From the NCBI GenBank assembly GCA_003116875.1, contig BCKT01000008.1, forward strand, positions 1,076,322 to 1,140,321: 64,000 bases of DNA, given 5' to 3'. The position numbers and the translations under genes were made by a program. The DNA is from Takashimella koratensis. Its lineage: Eukaryota; Basidiomycota; Tremellomycetes; Trichosporonales; Tetragoniomycetaceae. Position 1 is the first letter of the stretch. Each line of letters begins with the position of its first letter. The notes under the pieces are model-generated. The model saw only the letters and a list, made by a program, of their open reading frames with translations. It had not been told where the DNA came from and ran no database searches. Shown one piece after another: positions 33,215 through 42,717 of the stretch.

Positions 33215-36200
33215 ATGAGCCGGCGGCGATCTTCCTCTCGTCACCAGGACTTGTTATCCAGCCGGCCCCTGGCTCCGTCTACCGCTTCGGTGACACCTCT
33301 ACCAAGCAACCCACCTTCCACCCACCCTACAAACCTCACCACCACGCCACCTTCCTTTCCACCTTCTTCCACACTCAACGGCCACGCATCCACTTCCACC
33401 CCTTCTCCACGGCATCCAACCATCACCAACCTGCTCCACCCCACTCACCCTACCTCCGCGCCCATGTCAACCACCACCTCGCTCTCCGCCCCGCCCTCGC
33501 ACAATGGCGACTCAGTCAAGGACGGCCCGAATGGTGTTGGCGATGGGTACGCAGCAAGCGAGGACGACGTGGATAACGACGTGACGATGATCGGCGACGA
33601 GGAGGTGGGCGGGAAGAGGGACAAAGACGGGGAAGAAGTAGACGTAGTGGAGGATGACGAGGAAGTGGAGGAGGTCGAGGAGGACAAGGAAGATGGGGAA
33701 GGGGAAGCGGAAGCGGAAGGTGAGGAGGGAGAGGAAGATGGGGAGGAAGAGTCGGAAAGTGAGGATGAGGAAGATGACGAGGACGACGAGGACAGCAGTG
33801 GAGATGAGAGCGAAGATCTCGAGGGGTCACCTGTAAGTCCTTGCCAAGCTACACTCTTCACTATCCCCTTGCGTGATGCCGAATGTACTGACCCCCTCAG
33901 GACATCATCCCCATCACCGCCGATGGCGTTCCCGATCTCTCCCTTCCCGCAGGCATGCGCGTCAAGTCCGAGCCCGCCGACGCCGCAGCAACCAGCACCA
34001 ACGCGCCCACTGGCGACGCTACCGACGCCGCTGCGTCCGGCGAACCCGGGGAGATCGTCACCCAGCTCGTCCCGAAGAAGAAGAAACGCGTCGTCCGCTC
34101 TCCCTCCGAAGAAGAAGACTTGCCCGCCCCTCCACCCCCTCTCCCGACCATCCGCGTGGAATGGAAACTCATTCCCAACGTACCCCTCGAAGTCAGCTTC
34201 TTGGACAAAGCAGCTGCAGAAGGGTATCCCGTAAGTGGCGCTGTGTTACCGGACGAAGCGGTTGCAGAGGTCGTGGAGAGAGTCGAGGGACCGTCGGGAG
34301 ATGCGCAGATGGACGTCGATGGACCAGTCGGTACGGCACCGCCGCCAGGCATGGACCTGGACGAATGGAGGGAGATGGAGGCGATCGCACGGAGGTTGGA
34401 GGAGAAATACGACAAGCCAAAGAAGGGCAAGGTAGGCTGCTGTCGATTCTAGCGAGAAGCAGGAGAGCTGAGACTTGACTGTAGCCCGCAAAGAAACGCA
34501 AGCTCGAGTTGTACGATATCGATGACCCCTTCATCGATGACTCAGACCTCAAGATTGACGCACCCACACACGTCGCTCGGCCAGTGAAAGAAGGCTTCTT
34601 TGTGCACTCTGGTGCTCTCGAACTTCTCGAGGAGTAGGTCAAATCTGCTTAATCTCAAACAAGCTTCAACTGACACACGACAGGTCACCAGCCAAGCCTA
34701 AGGCGCGCACTCGGCCTAGTCGACCCGCGGCAGCCAAAGTCAAGGCCCCGTCAAAGAGTCTGTCGGCGAAACTCATCGAGAGGCACCGAAGTAGGCTCTT
34801 ACCTGGGACCCAGGAGTCGCCGGTGGTCGTAGGCAGCGACGACGAAGACGAGGCTGGGCCGAGCGTCAGAATTCCGCGCATGGGCAGTGAGTCGAATCAG
34901 CCTGTTGAGGGGAGAAGGGACAGAAGTCATGCTGATGAGTGAATATAGCAATGTCGCCTTCGCCACCCCCTTTGCATGGGGACGAGGAGCGGACCGAGGT
35001 CGACCGCGGCATGTTCAAGAACGCCTCGCGCGATCCAAAGGTGTGTCAGCATTTTCTTGCCTGGGTAGCAAGCTGACAGGCGCAGTATCTCCCCCCGTTC
35101 CAAGACTTCCCGGAAGAGGTGGCCCACCGCCTCCGTGTCACCCGCCATGCGAGCCTTCTTCGTAAGTCTTTGCTTTGGACCTCTGCCGAGCTTTGCCTAA
35201 CCTCTTCGCAGACAAATGGGACCTCGCGAACAAGGGCAAGTTCCCAGAACATATCAAGCCTCTACTCCAGCGCGCAGGGGAAGCAGCGTTTCGACACGAT
35301 CTACTCAGTATTACCGACAAGCCCGAGGGACTGTTTGCTGGAGACGACAGGCACCAGGAGAAGGCGTTCGTCACTGCGCTGTGCAGTATCTTGCCATACA
35401 ACAAGTTGACCCTGGGCGTGAGTGGTTGAGATGGTGTTATTAGCTTGCACATGTCACGCAGAGTATAGCTGATGAGACGGACAGAAACTCGTGCTCAAGA
35501 TGTGCTACAAGGGGTACATGGAGTGGTTGCAGGCGTGTGAGAAAGAAGGGCTGCGAGAGATCAAAGACCTCGTCGAGGTGGACCGCGTCAAGGTGGAGCA
35601 GGCATACGTCGATTCGATCGGCGCGTACAAAGTCCAACTAGCAGAATGGGGTGAGTACCATCACGTCTGGGCATGCCAAGCTGTTCCAGTGATTTCTCGC
35701 TGATTGTGTGATCATCTTGTAGTGGAGAAAAACCCACAGGGGGAGAACACCACCGCAGCGCCAGTGGAAGACGCAGACGGGTTAGACGGAGCCGCACCGC
35801 CCTCCTCTGGGGATCGGAAACCGATCGAACCGTTAAAGAGGTTCCCGTTCCCGGACGAGATGAGGGAGGTGTTTGCGCAATTGTTGGATAACGCGAATGA
35901 GATGGCCGACGTGAATACGTGCATGTTGTGAGTATCTGGATTGAGACGTTTGTTTCAGGTTCAAGGAGGACCGGGTTAGCGGTGTTGTTATTGTTTCGTG
36001 AAATGGCAAGATGGGTGGATTTGATGCTGATATGATCCAGCGAGTGGGCACAGAAGATCGATGGATCCAAGAGCGACCAAACGATTCGAAAAGAACTTTA
36101 TCGAAAGATTTGTGATTGTTTCCCACCAGACTGGATGACGAGCGCGTTGCTTTCGAGAGAGAGTGAGTGGTGTTTTCACTTTTGAGTGGACTGAGATAGG

Positions 36201-36297
36201 ATACTGTATCCTTGTGGTCGCTTGATGCTGGGGACTTGTGCTGATGCTGCTCGTTATAGTGACGAAATTGAAGAACAGTAAGAAGAAGGAAGACTAG
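33215..36297 (+). CDS. HPC2: HIR histone chaperone complex subunit (Hpc2/ubinuclein)
   Basis: A multi-exon gene (first exon 33215-33832, second 33901-34431, third from 34485, and about seven more to 36297) encodes roughly 800 residues. A Ser/Pro-rich start leads to a long acidic tract (residues about 105-205) and a basic patch PKKKKRVVRSPSEEED. The Hpc2-related domain follows at about residues 388-435: ELYDIDDPFIDDSDLKID, then KEGFFVHSGALELLEE, the ubinuclein/Hpc2 signature. C-terminal helices (KWDLANKGKFPEHIKPLLQR, MEWLQACEKEGLREIKDLV) match the ubinuclein middle region. The HIR/HIRA complex deposits H3-H4 outside S phase and represses histone genes. The protein ends in a Lys-rich tail. Exon joins past the acidic tract are reasonably secure by frame. 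The acidic tract is a candidate histone-binding feature. Confidence 0.92.
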
Positions 36298-37230
36298 CGA
36301 GGAGTAAGAATAATGAGTCGCACTCGACCGTAGGGTGGTGTGAGTAGAGAGAGTGAAGCAGTGTGAGCAGAGTAGGGCGTGCGGTGGTCATGTACCATAT
36401 GCATTAATCGATCACGACGTACGACGTGCAAGTATTGGGTGGTGGAGTGAGCATAGAGCGTGTCGATGGTAGATGGGGGAAAGAGGTGAATTAGGGATAG
36501 TGAAGGGGAGAGTGGCAGAAACCGGTGGCGGTGGCGTGGCTGTCATGTATCAGGCGCCGCCAGTCGGACCACTAAGCAGCCAGGCAGTCAAGCAGTCAGG
36601 TACAGTCAGTCATGTCGGCAAGCACCCAGCAACCAGCACCCAGTACGCAGGCACGCAAGTCAGCCAGGCGGTTAGTCATGAGTTGGGCCGCAAGGACCAG
36701 CGTAGAGTTCAGCTGAAACCTCGTACCCGCATCCAGCACCACCAGCCCCCATCCACCAACGCTCCAATCCTCCACTCCTACCACCCCCCTCCTACTCTCT
36801 GGCCCTGGGCCCTACCCCGACCTACTCACTCGTACCTCGTTCACCATGAATCTCTTCCTCACTTGCGCCTCCTGCTTCTTGCATCGATATATCATCCACC
36901 TCGTATCGAATCGAATCGAATCTCTTTCCCCTGTCGTCGGTCCCGTTTTCCTTTTTTCGTTTCTTCCACACCTCAACCAACTACTTTTTCAGTAAAGTAT
37001 TTAAAACTCGCCCACTACCCCAACGTCCACCGCCCACCGCCCAACACCCACCGGTGCTATCCACCCCTCTCCCCCTTTCCCCCACCCCACCCTGCCGTCC
37101 CTCATTGGTCGTATTTCAACCCTACCAACAACTCTATTCCAAACTCGACTAGCGGCCATTCCCTACACTCTCCCTATCCCAAATCCTTGTCGCAAATTGG
37201 TCAACCCCGAACTCTTCGATCCTCTCCGAT
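36298..37230. promoter_or_regulatory. intergenic and leader region of the 1296-residue ORF
   Basis: About 930 bp between the HPC2 stop and the next ATG. The right half is CT-rich with CAGTCA-like repetitions at about 36580-36680. I see no independent gene. Confidence 0.4.
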
Positions 37231-40200
37231 ATGCCGCTGTTCAAGAAACAAAATCAACACCAACAAGCGGACTATGCGTCTCCTTATCGACCTCGACCCC
37301 ATACGTACGCCTACATCCCAACCTCTAAACAAGCTACCCACGCCCAGGTCAATTTCCCGAGCTCGGACCACGCTCCTCACGGCTTCCATGGATCTCAAAG
37401 TGGACGTGGCGATTCGAATACACGAAAAGGTAGTTACCTCTTCAAACCCTATATCCAATCTCACCACCCGCACTCACACCCGCACTCACACTCATACGAA
37501 GACTCTTCCGCTTCTGACGTGAAAAACGGACATCAAGTCCAAGTTTCGCACCCGATCCCATACGTCTCGACCAAAGAACAAGAAGCTCTTCTGGGTTCTG
37601 CTGGAGCTACCTTCCGCGTCCGAATCGCCGACCCTGCCTTCCATTCTAACGCAGCCTCTTTCCCTTCTTCCACCTTCTCTTCCGCTCCAGCTCCGGCTGC
37701 CCAGTATCCCGACCTAGGTGGCGGTGCGGGAGTCAGTGGGAGTAGCGGCGGGTTTCGACTACCTACTAGCAACTCGAACTGTTCTCTTGCAGCACTCCCA
37801 CCTACGCCTAACCCCACACCTCATCCGACCTTCTCAGACTCCGACCACCCTACTACCCACCCGGACCATCCCGACCCGGTGGGCTCGTTACCTACTCTCG
37901 GATCGGCGATCCAGATCATAGAACCTGCCTGGCGCGCTGGAGGCCTTTCTACATCAATCCAATCAAATGACCCCAGCAACGCAGGTCCGTCTGATGCCGC
38001 GCGGTACGCCCAGGACGCGGTGCGGCAAGCCTCACAAGCTTCCCAAACTTCCCAAACATCTCGAGCATCACAAGTAGCAGAATCGACTCAAGGTTCTTTC
38101 CAACCTACCTTGAACCGAGAACTCACCCACCTTGCTCGATTTCCATCCCCTTCTTCCTTCTCTTCCCTCGCACACGCCTACCTCCCTTCCACCTCTTCCC
38201 CTTCTTCCCCAACTCGGACACGGAATAGCCTCGACACTACACCAGAGTCTGGGTACGTGCCTCGTTCCTCCGGCAGACTGGGGCACCGGTTCTCCTTCGA
38301 TGGTATACCGAGGTCGGCAAGGCGTGCGGAACAGAATCCGGTGACTGAGACGATCTTGGCAACCCCTTGGTCGATCGTGGATCGGCCAGACCCACTAGCC
38401 GAGGTACACCTCGCCGACCCCCACACCCACACGACCGAGTCGAACGAAGCAGCCATGGCTGGGTCAGGCTCTCAGTCTCAAAAACGAGGAAGCAAGCTCA
38501 ACCTCCCTTCTATCAAAGTCTGGGGTGCGAAGCTCGCGCGCCTTGGTGACTCTGTCCGGGAAAAGGACCGGACCAGCAGCGGGGACTACTCGTCAGGATC
38601 TGGCTCTTCAAGCGCCTTCGGGACAGGCCAGGGCCAGGGCAATGGGCACGGATTGAGGCTAGGGATAGGGCGCGAAGCACCACCTCGACGGAGTAGCGTA
38701 CCCCTTGGTTCGATCGATACGAGTATGATAAGTCACCCCGTCATCATTATTCACAAAGACAACCTCCCCCTGACCCTGGGGACTGGAATCGAAGTTGGAC
38801 CTGGACCTGGAGCCGGAGCTGGAGCTGGAGGTCTGAGGGAAGGTGAAACCACCGCAATCGTAGCGCCGGCTTTATCGAGACCTTCATCGTACTCACGTTC
38901 AAGCCGACCCACGTCTCCTCGTATCCCTCCTCCCAGGCCATATACGACCACACTCGATTCGGGCCCCCAAACTCCTGGATCAGGTGGGTATGGGACTTCT
39001 CAATTCGCCCAACCATCCCAAGCAGGAGAGCGGAGGCATCTTCTTCCTCCTCACCAAGTCAACGAAGTGAACCAAGTTCACGAGGTGGATACCCTATCGC
39101 CTGCTAGAGACGATACCTCTGTCCTGGACGATATGCGTACTCCGTTCTCGTTTCCGCTTACCCCGGCGTCGACTGAAGAGAGGCGCCAAACTGGCTCAAC
39201 CGTCGCTCTAGCGACTACCACTGCCACTGCCACTACCAACAACATCAACATGGGACGTTCAATCGCGCCTTCTCAGCCCCGAGTAGCATTCCCCCTCCGT
39301 GCTCGGAACCTCACCGACGCTGACGAGGCCGACATGGAGACCACAGACGCCGACGCAAGCACCGGAACAAGTGCTCATACCCAAACCCGTACCGAAATCG
39401 ATGGCCAAAGAGTGTCGCGAGAACATTCCCTGTCTGAACTCCGAGAAGCCTTCACCCGTATGCGACACCTCAGCCTGAGTGGCGGTGGTGACAATTCGTC
39501 TTGTTTCACAATCTCCGAATCTTCTCGAAGGGGGAGCACCGATTCTGCTCCTTTCGCACCCCTCGGTACTTCCCATGCGTTTGAACGTTCCGCCAACCTT
39601 GATAGACTGGACGAGACGCTTCTCTCCCTTCTCCAGGGCCCGTCGGCGGGATCGAGGTACGAACATAGATATCCCCCGACTCTGGCGGTGAAATCACGAG
39701 ATAGTGGGATGCTTACTGCGCCTCCTCCTTCGAGGTCGATTTCCGCGTCCACGGATACGTCACGAGTGTCGTCTGTGTCCGGGGTCTCTGCTGAGACTGC
39801 AAGCAACCGAGAGGATGGGGACGGGGATGATGCAGAAGACGGGGACACGGAGTCACTTGATCCGCGGGATGGAGACAGGAGGAGGACCAGGTCGAGGTCA
39901 ATGACGACTGACTCGATGGCGTCGACGTGTGATATGATAGCAGCGACAGAGATGGCTCAGGGGACAGGGTGGTGGTCTGTCCCTCCGACCGAGAGTATGC
40001 GTTCGATGCCACCCGTCCCGTCCGTACCGTCTTCGTCGTCCCTCCTCCAAGGCAGCGCTACGGTGGTTTCGCAAGGTGCAAAGGACGGAGAACGAAGGGA
40101 GACAGAGTTAGAGCTAGGGGGGTCCGGGCGGACGGTCTCGGCTTCAAGCGGGGGTACCGACGCACGTATTGATCGACTAGAACAAGCAGCCAGAGCGTCG

Positions 40201-41121
40201 ACATTACCAAGCCGAACGAGATTCGCTCCCGATCCTGTGGAGCGCAACGCAGGTGTCGAAGGACAAGTGACACAGACACGCCCCAGACCTAGGTCGGTGT
40301 TTCATGGACCCAGACCGAGCCTCGTCGCTGAGAATATCTGGCAAGTAGACACGGGCAACTCTATTCCCATCGACCTCTCGGCCCCAGCCCCGGCGATTGT
40401 GGACCCGAAAACCGCTCCACGCGCAGGGACAAACATCATCGCACAAGACAATATTCTCGCAGAATCCGTCCCTTCCCCTATGCGTTCGACGATGCAGTCT
40501 TCTTCCACCCTCAACAACTCGAGGTCAAACCGCGACCTCAACCTCGCGGCGGGACTCTCGGACTCGAATATGGCTAAAGGACACGAGACTGAGGAAGATA
40601 CGCCGACGCGACCTCGGCCCCGGTCTCGAGCTACGGTATCTCGTGATTCTCCTCTCCGATCTCACCTCCTCTCCAGCACACAATCTCGCCCCGGCGCCTC
40701 CCCGAACCGCTTCAACACTCCTTCCTCCACTTCGACACCAACCAAGCGCGCGCCTTCTTCTCTCGCCATCTCAACCCTCGAATCAGATGCGACCATCACC
40801 GCGCTGAAAGCGAAACACTCGCTCGAAGTCGATGCTCTCCTCGCAGCGCTGTCCGGATCAGTCTCCGAGGCGAGGGACCTGCATAATGAGTTGGGGAGGG
40901 TAAGGGTAGAGTGGAACGAGATCCAGAGGGAGAGAGATGGGTTGAAGGTGGCGCTGAAAGAAGCACAGAGGAGGTTGGGAGCCAGTGGAGAGCGAGATGG
41001 GCAAGGGGAGGGGTCCGGGAGGAGTACGAAAGGGAAGGTGGGATTGAATATCGCTGGAGTAGATGTGGAGGAGGTTGGAAGGGGTCAGGTTGATGAGTTT
41101 GGGAGGATCGAGAGGAGGTGA
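37231..41121 (+). CDS. large Ser/Thr/Pro-rich intronless protein, function unknown
   Basis: An uninterrupted frame from ATG to stop gives 1296 residues, unusual here because most neighbours have several introns. It is largely disordered, rich in Ser, Pro, Thr and Gln, with basic-start MPLFKKQNQ, repeats such as SQASQTSQTSRASQ and PGPGAGAGAGGL, and repeated Ser/Arg-flanked phospho-like sites (RRGSTDS, RPRSRATVSRDS). The only clear ordered part is a coiled coil at about residues 1180-1240 (LEVDALLAALSGSVSEARDL, WNEIQRERDGLKVALKEAQR). This combination suggests a phosphorylated scaffold or polarity/cytoskeleton adaptor, which is speculative. Its 3' end faces the Mgr2 gene. Confidence 0.78.
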   Translation: MPLFKKQNQHQQADYASPYRPRPHTYAYIPTSKQATHAQVNFPSSDHAPHGFHGSQSGRGDSNTRKGSYLFKPYIQSHHPHSHPHSHSYEDSSASDVKNGHQVQVSHPIPYVSTKEQEALLGSAGATFRVRIADPAFHSNAASFPSSTFSSAPAPAAQYPDLGGGAGVSGSSGGFRLPTSNSNCSLAALPPTPNPTPHPTFSDSDHPTTHPDHPDPVGSLPTLGSAIQIIEPAWRAGGLSTSIQSNDPSNAGPSDAARYAQDAVRQASQASQTSQTSRASQVAESTQGSFQPTLNRELTHLARFPSPSSFSSLAHAYLPSTSSPSSPTRTRNSLDTTPESGYVPRSSGRLGHRFSFDGIPRSARRAEQNPVTETILATPWSIVDRPDPLAEVHLADPHTHTTESNEAAMAGSGSQSQKRGSKLNLPSIKVWGAKLARLGDSVREKDRTSSGDYSSGSGSSSAFGTGQGQGNGHGLRLGIGREAPPRRSSVPLGSIDTSMISHPVIIIHKDNLPLTLGTGIEVGPGPGAGAGAGGLREGETTAIVAPALSRPSSYSRSSRPTSPRIPPPRPYTTTLDSGPQTPGSGGYGTSQFAQPSQAGERRHLLPPHQVNEVNQVHEVDTLSPARDDTSVLDDMRTPFSFPLTPASTEERRQTGSTVALATTTATATTNNINMGRSIAPSQPRVAFPLRARNLTDADEADMETTDADASTGTSAHTQTRTEIDGQRVSREHSLSELREAFTRMRHLSLSGGGDNSSCFTISESSRRGSTDSAPFAPLGTSHAFERSANLDRLDETLLSLLQGPSAGSRYEHRYPPTLAVKSRDSGMLTAPPPSRSISASTDTSRVSSVSGVSAETASNREDGDGDDAEDGDTESLDPRDGDRRRTRSRSMTTDSMASTCDMIAATEMAQGTGWWSVPPTESMRSMPPVPSVPSSSSLLQGSATVVSQGAKDGERRETELELGGSGRTVSASSGGTDARIDRLEQAARASTLPSRTRFAPDPVERNAGVEGQVTQTRPRPRSVFHGPRPSLVAENIWQVDTGNSIPIDLSAPAPAIVDPKTAPRAGTNIIAQDNILAESVPSPMRSTMQSSSTLNNSRSNRDLNLAAGLSDSNMAKGHETEEDTPTRPRPRSRATVSRDSPLRSHLLSSTQSRPGASPNRFNTPSSTSTPTKRAPSSLAISTLESDATITALKAKHSLEVDALLAALSGSVSEARDLHNELGRVRVEWNEIQRERDGLKVALKEAQRRLGASGERDGQGEGSGRSTKGKVGLNIAGVDVEEVGRGQVDEFGRIERR

Positions 41122-41462
41122 GTGGAGTCGGCGGGTAGAGGAAACAAAAGGGCCCGGGACGGAAAGGACTGAAGCCGTGAGATCGGCCCCTGTAATATGT
41201 TTCGCCTCGGCCAAGTCAGAATCATTAGTTCATTGTAAGCCGCTCGCTGTTTGTAGTATACCACAAGATGTGATAGCCAATGTAACCCTCGGCACTACTG
41301 ACTCTGTGCTCCTGCCCGGTGGTCTTTGAAGCCACTTAACCACTGACCTCTGGATCCACCCAGCAGCCTCATCTGCTTGAGCTTGCTTTTCCCATTCCTC
41401 CAAAGCCCTTCCAGCACCACCACTACTCCGATAAGGTCGGTGAATTAAGAAATCTGCATCAT

Positions 41463-41694
41463 TCATCGTCGCTCGTCTGGCTTGTAACCCCGCTCTCGAA
41501 CCTCGACGATCAGTTTGCGGTCCTGGGCCAGCCGGTAAGCCGCGAGCCACTGGTCGTTTCGGTGAAGGGCGTAGGGAGAGTCGGTACGGATCACCTGGAG
41601 GAGTCAGTGACGATCGAGAGTGTAGTTGAGTCGCGGGGGGGGGGGGGGGGGGGGGGGGGGGAGGGGAAGGCCGGAGCGGTGTCCTCGATCGTAA

Positions 41695-41725
<31 letters not shown>

Positions 41726-42341
41726 GGTGAAGATTGGTTGAGAAATGCACAAGCAGGTATGTTTGGGAAAGGAAGGGAGTCAGAGGAATAGATCGGTGGG
41801 CAAAAGAACGTACTGAACCAATCGACATGAAGAAACCAAAAGTCGCGGCAGAGCTGAGCATGTACTGCGACAGAGTAGCGACGAGGCCTCGTGGGCCAGG
41901 GCCGGCTCTAAAGTGTGTGATCAGTACCAAAACTCAATGCGGGGGTAGAGGAAAATAGACTGTGCAAGTGCTTTGCCGCAGAGGTAGAGTAGAGACGGAA
42001 GAGGGACAAACGAGACGATGGAAAAAGAGGTGGATTAAAGCAGATGATGTAGAGATATGAAAGGGGACAAAGGCTTACCGAAGAACAGAGAAGCCGCCAA
42101 AGATGAAACCGATAGTGAGTCCGACAAGACTACCAGTGACAGCTCCCATCTTCACTGTTCGCGGGAAGAGGAAAGAGGTTAGCAGAGTTCCAACAATGAG
42201 ACGGGAAGAAATCGATGAGATGTCAAGAAGCAAGAGCAGGTGTGCAGGTGGCATATAGGTCCAGGTATGAAAAGTCACACTCGCAGACTCACTCTTGTCA
42301 AATGTGGAGCCGCCGGGCTGGGACTGAGGAGGAGGGGGCAT
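41463..42341 (-). CDS. MGR2: Mgr2/ROMO1-type mitochondrial inner membrane protein
   Basis: Four exons join to 116 residues: [20 protein letters not shown], a first span [28 protein letters not shown], then a second span [17 protein letters not shown], followed by VIRTD and a hydrophilic tail ending KPDERR. The glycine-zipper hairpin, the RxGPGPRG turn and [18 protein letters not shown] are the defining elements of ROMO1/Mgr2. In yeast Mgr2 is a TIM23-channel subunit that controls lateral release of presequence proteins. The tail after VIRTD (about 40 residues) is longer than in animal ROMO1. The third intron (about 41595-41814) contains two long G runs. It is divergent from the carnitine acetyltransferase gene with 376 bp between starts. 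Confidence 0.94.
41635..41661. repeat. 27-bp poly(G) run in MGR2 intron
   Basis: An uninterrupted G run on the + strand inside the third intron of the MGR2 gene, about 25 bp from the acceptor side. Confidence 0.9.
41695..41724. repeat. 30-bp poly(G) run in MGR2 intron
   Basis: A second G run in the same intron, 33 bp to the right of the first, separated by mixed sequence. Confidence 0.9.
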
Positions 42342-42717
42342 GATGCTAGGGTGGATGTGGTGTGGGTGTAAATGTGTGTGGTGTGGAGAGGAGGAAGAAA
42401 GTCAACGAATCTTGCGGCAACCTGGAAAAACCATCCAGGTGCACGTGATTCTACACCGTTATGATACTAACAAAAGACGGGGGACTCGGTTTAGTCTCAG
42501 GTAAGGGGGTCCGTCGGTTGTAATGAACACGGTGGGGGATTGTAATCCCCGCTGGACAGAGTTGTAATACTAGGTGAGTGAATAGGATTCGCTGTCGGAA
42601 CTCCGGCTACTGGTGCATTTTTGCCGTCGACTGGGTCATCGTCAATGGTCCCCCAGTCTCGTCACCATTCACCCATTCACCCTGCCTCCCCCTCCCCTTC
42701 CTGCCTTCGCTCTCGCC
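42342..42717. promoter_or_regulatory. bidirectional promoter, MGR2 / carnitine acetyltransferase
   Basis: 376 bp between two divergent genes for mitochondrial proteins, with CT-rich sequence ahead of the + strand ATG and no clear TATA. Shared regulation is plausible but unproven. Confidence 0.4.

Noticed and set aside
36473..37522. 349-residue + strand frame overlapping the leader and start of the 1296-residue ORF
   Set aside because: It lies in another frame of the long coding sequence and of CT-rich leader, with His/Pro/Thr low complexity and no recognisable motif.
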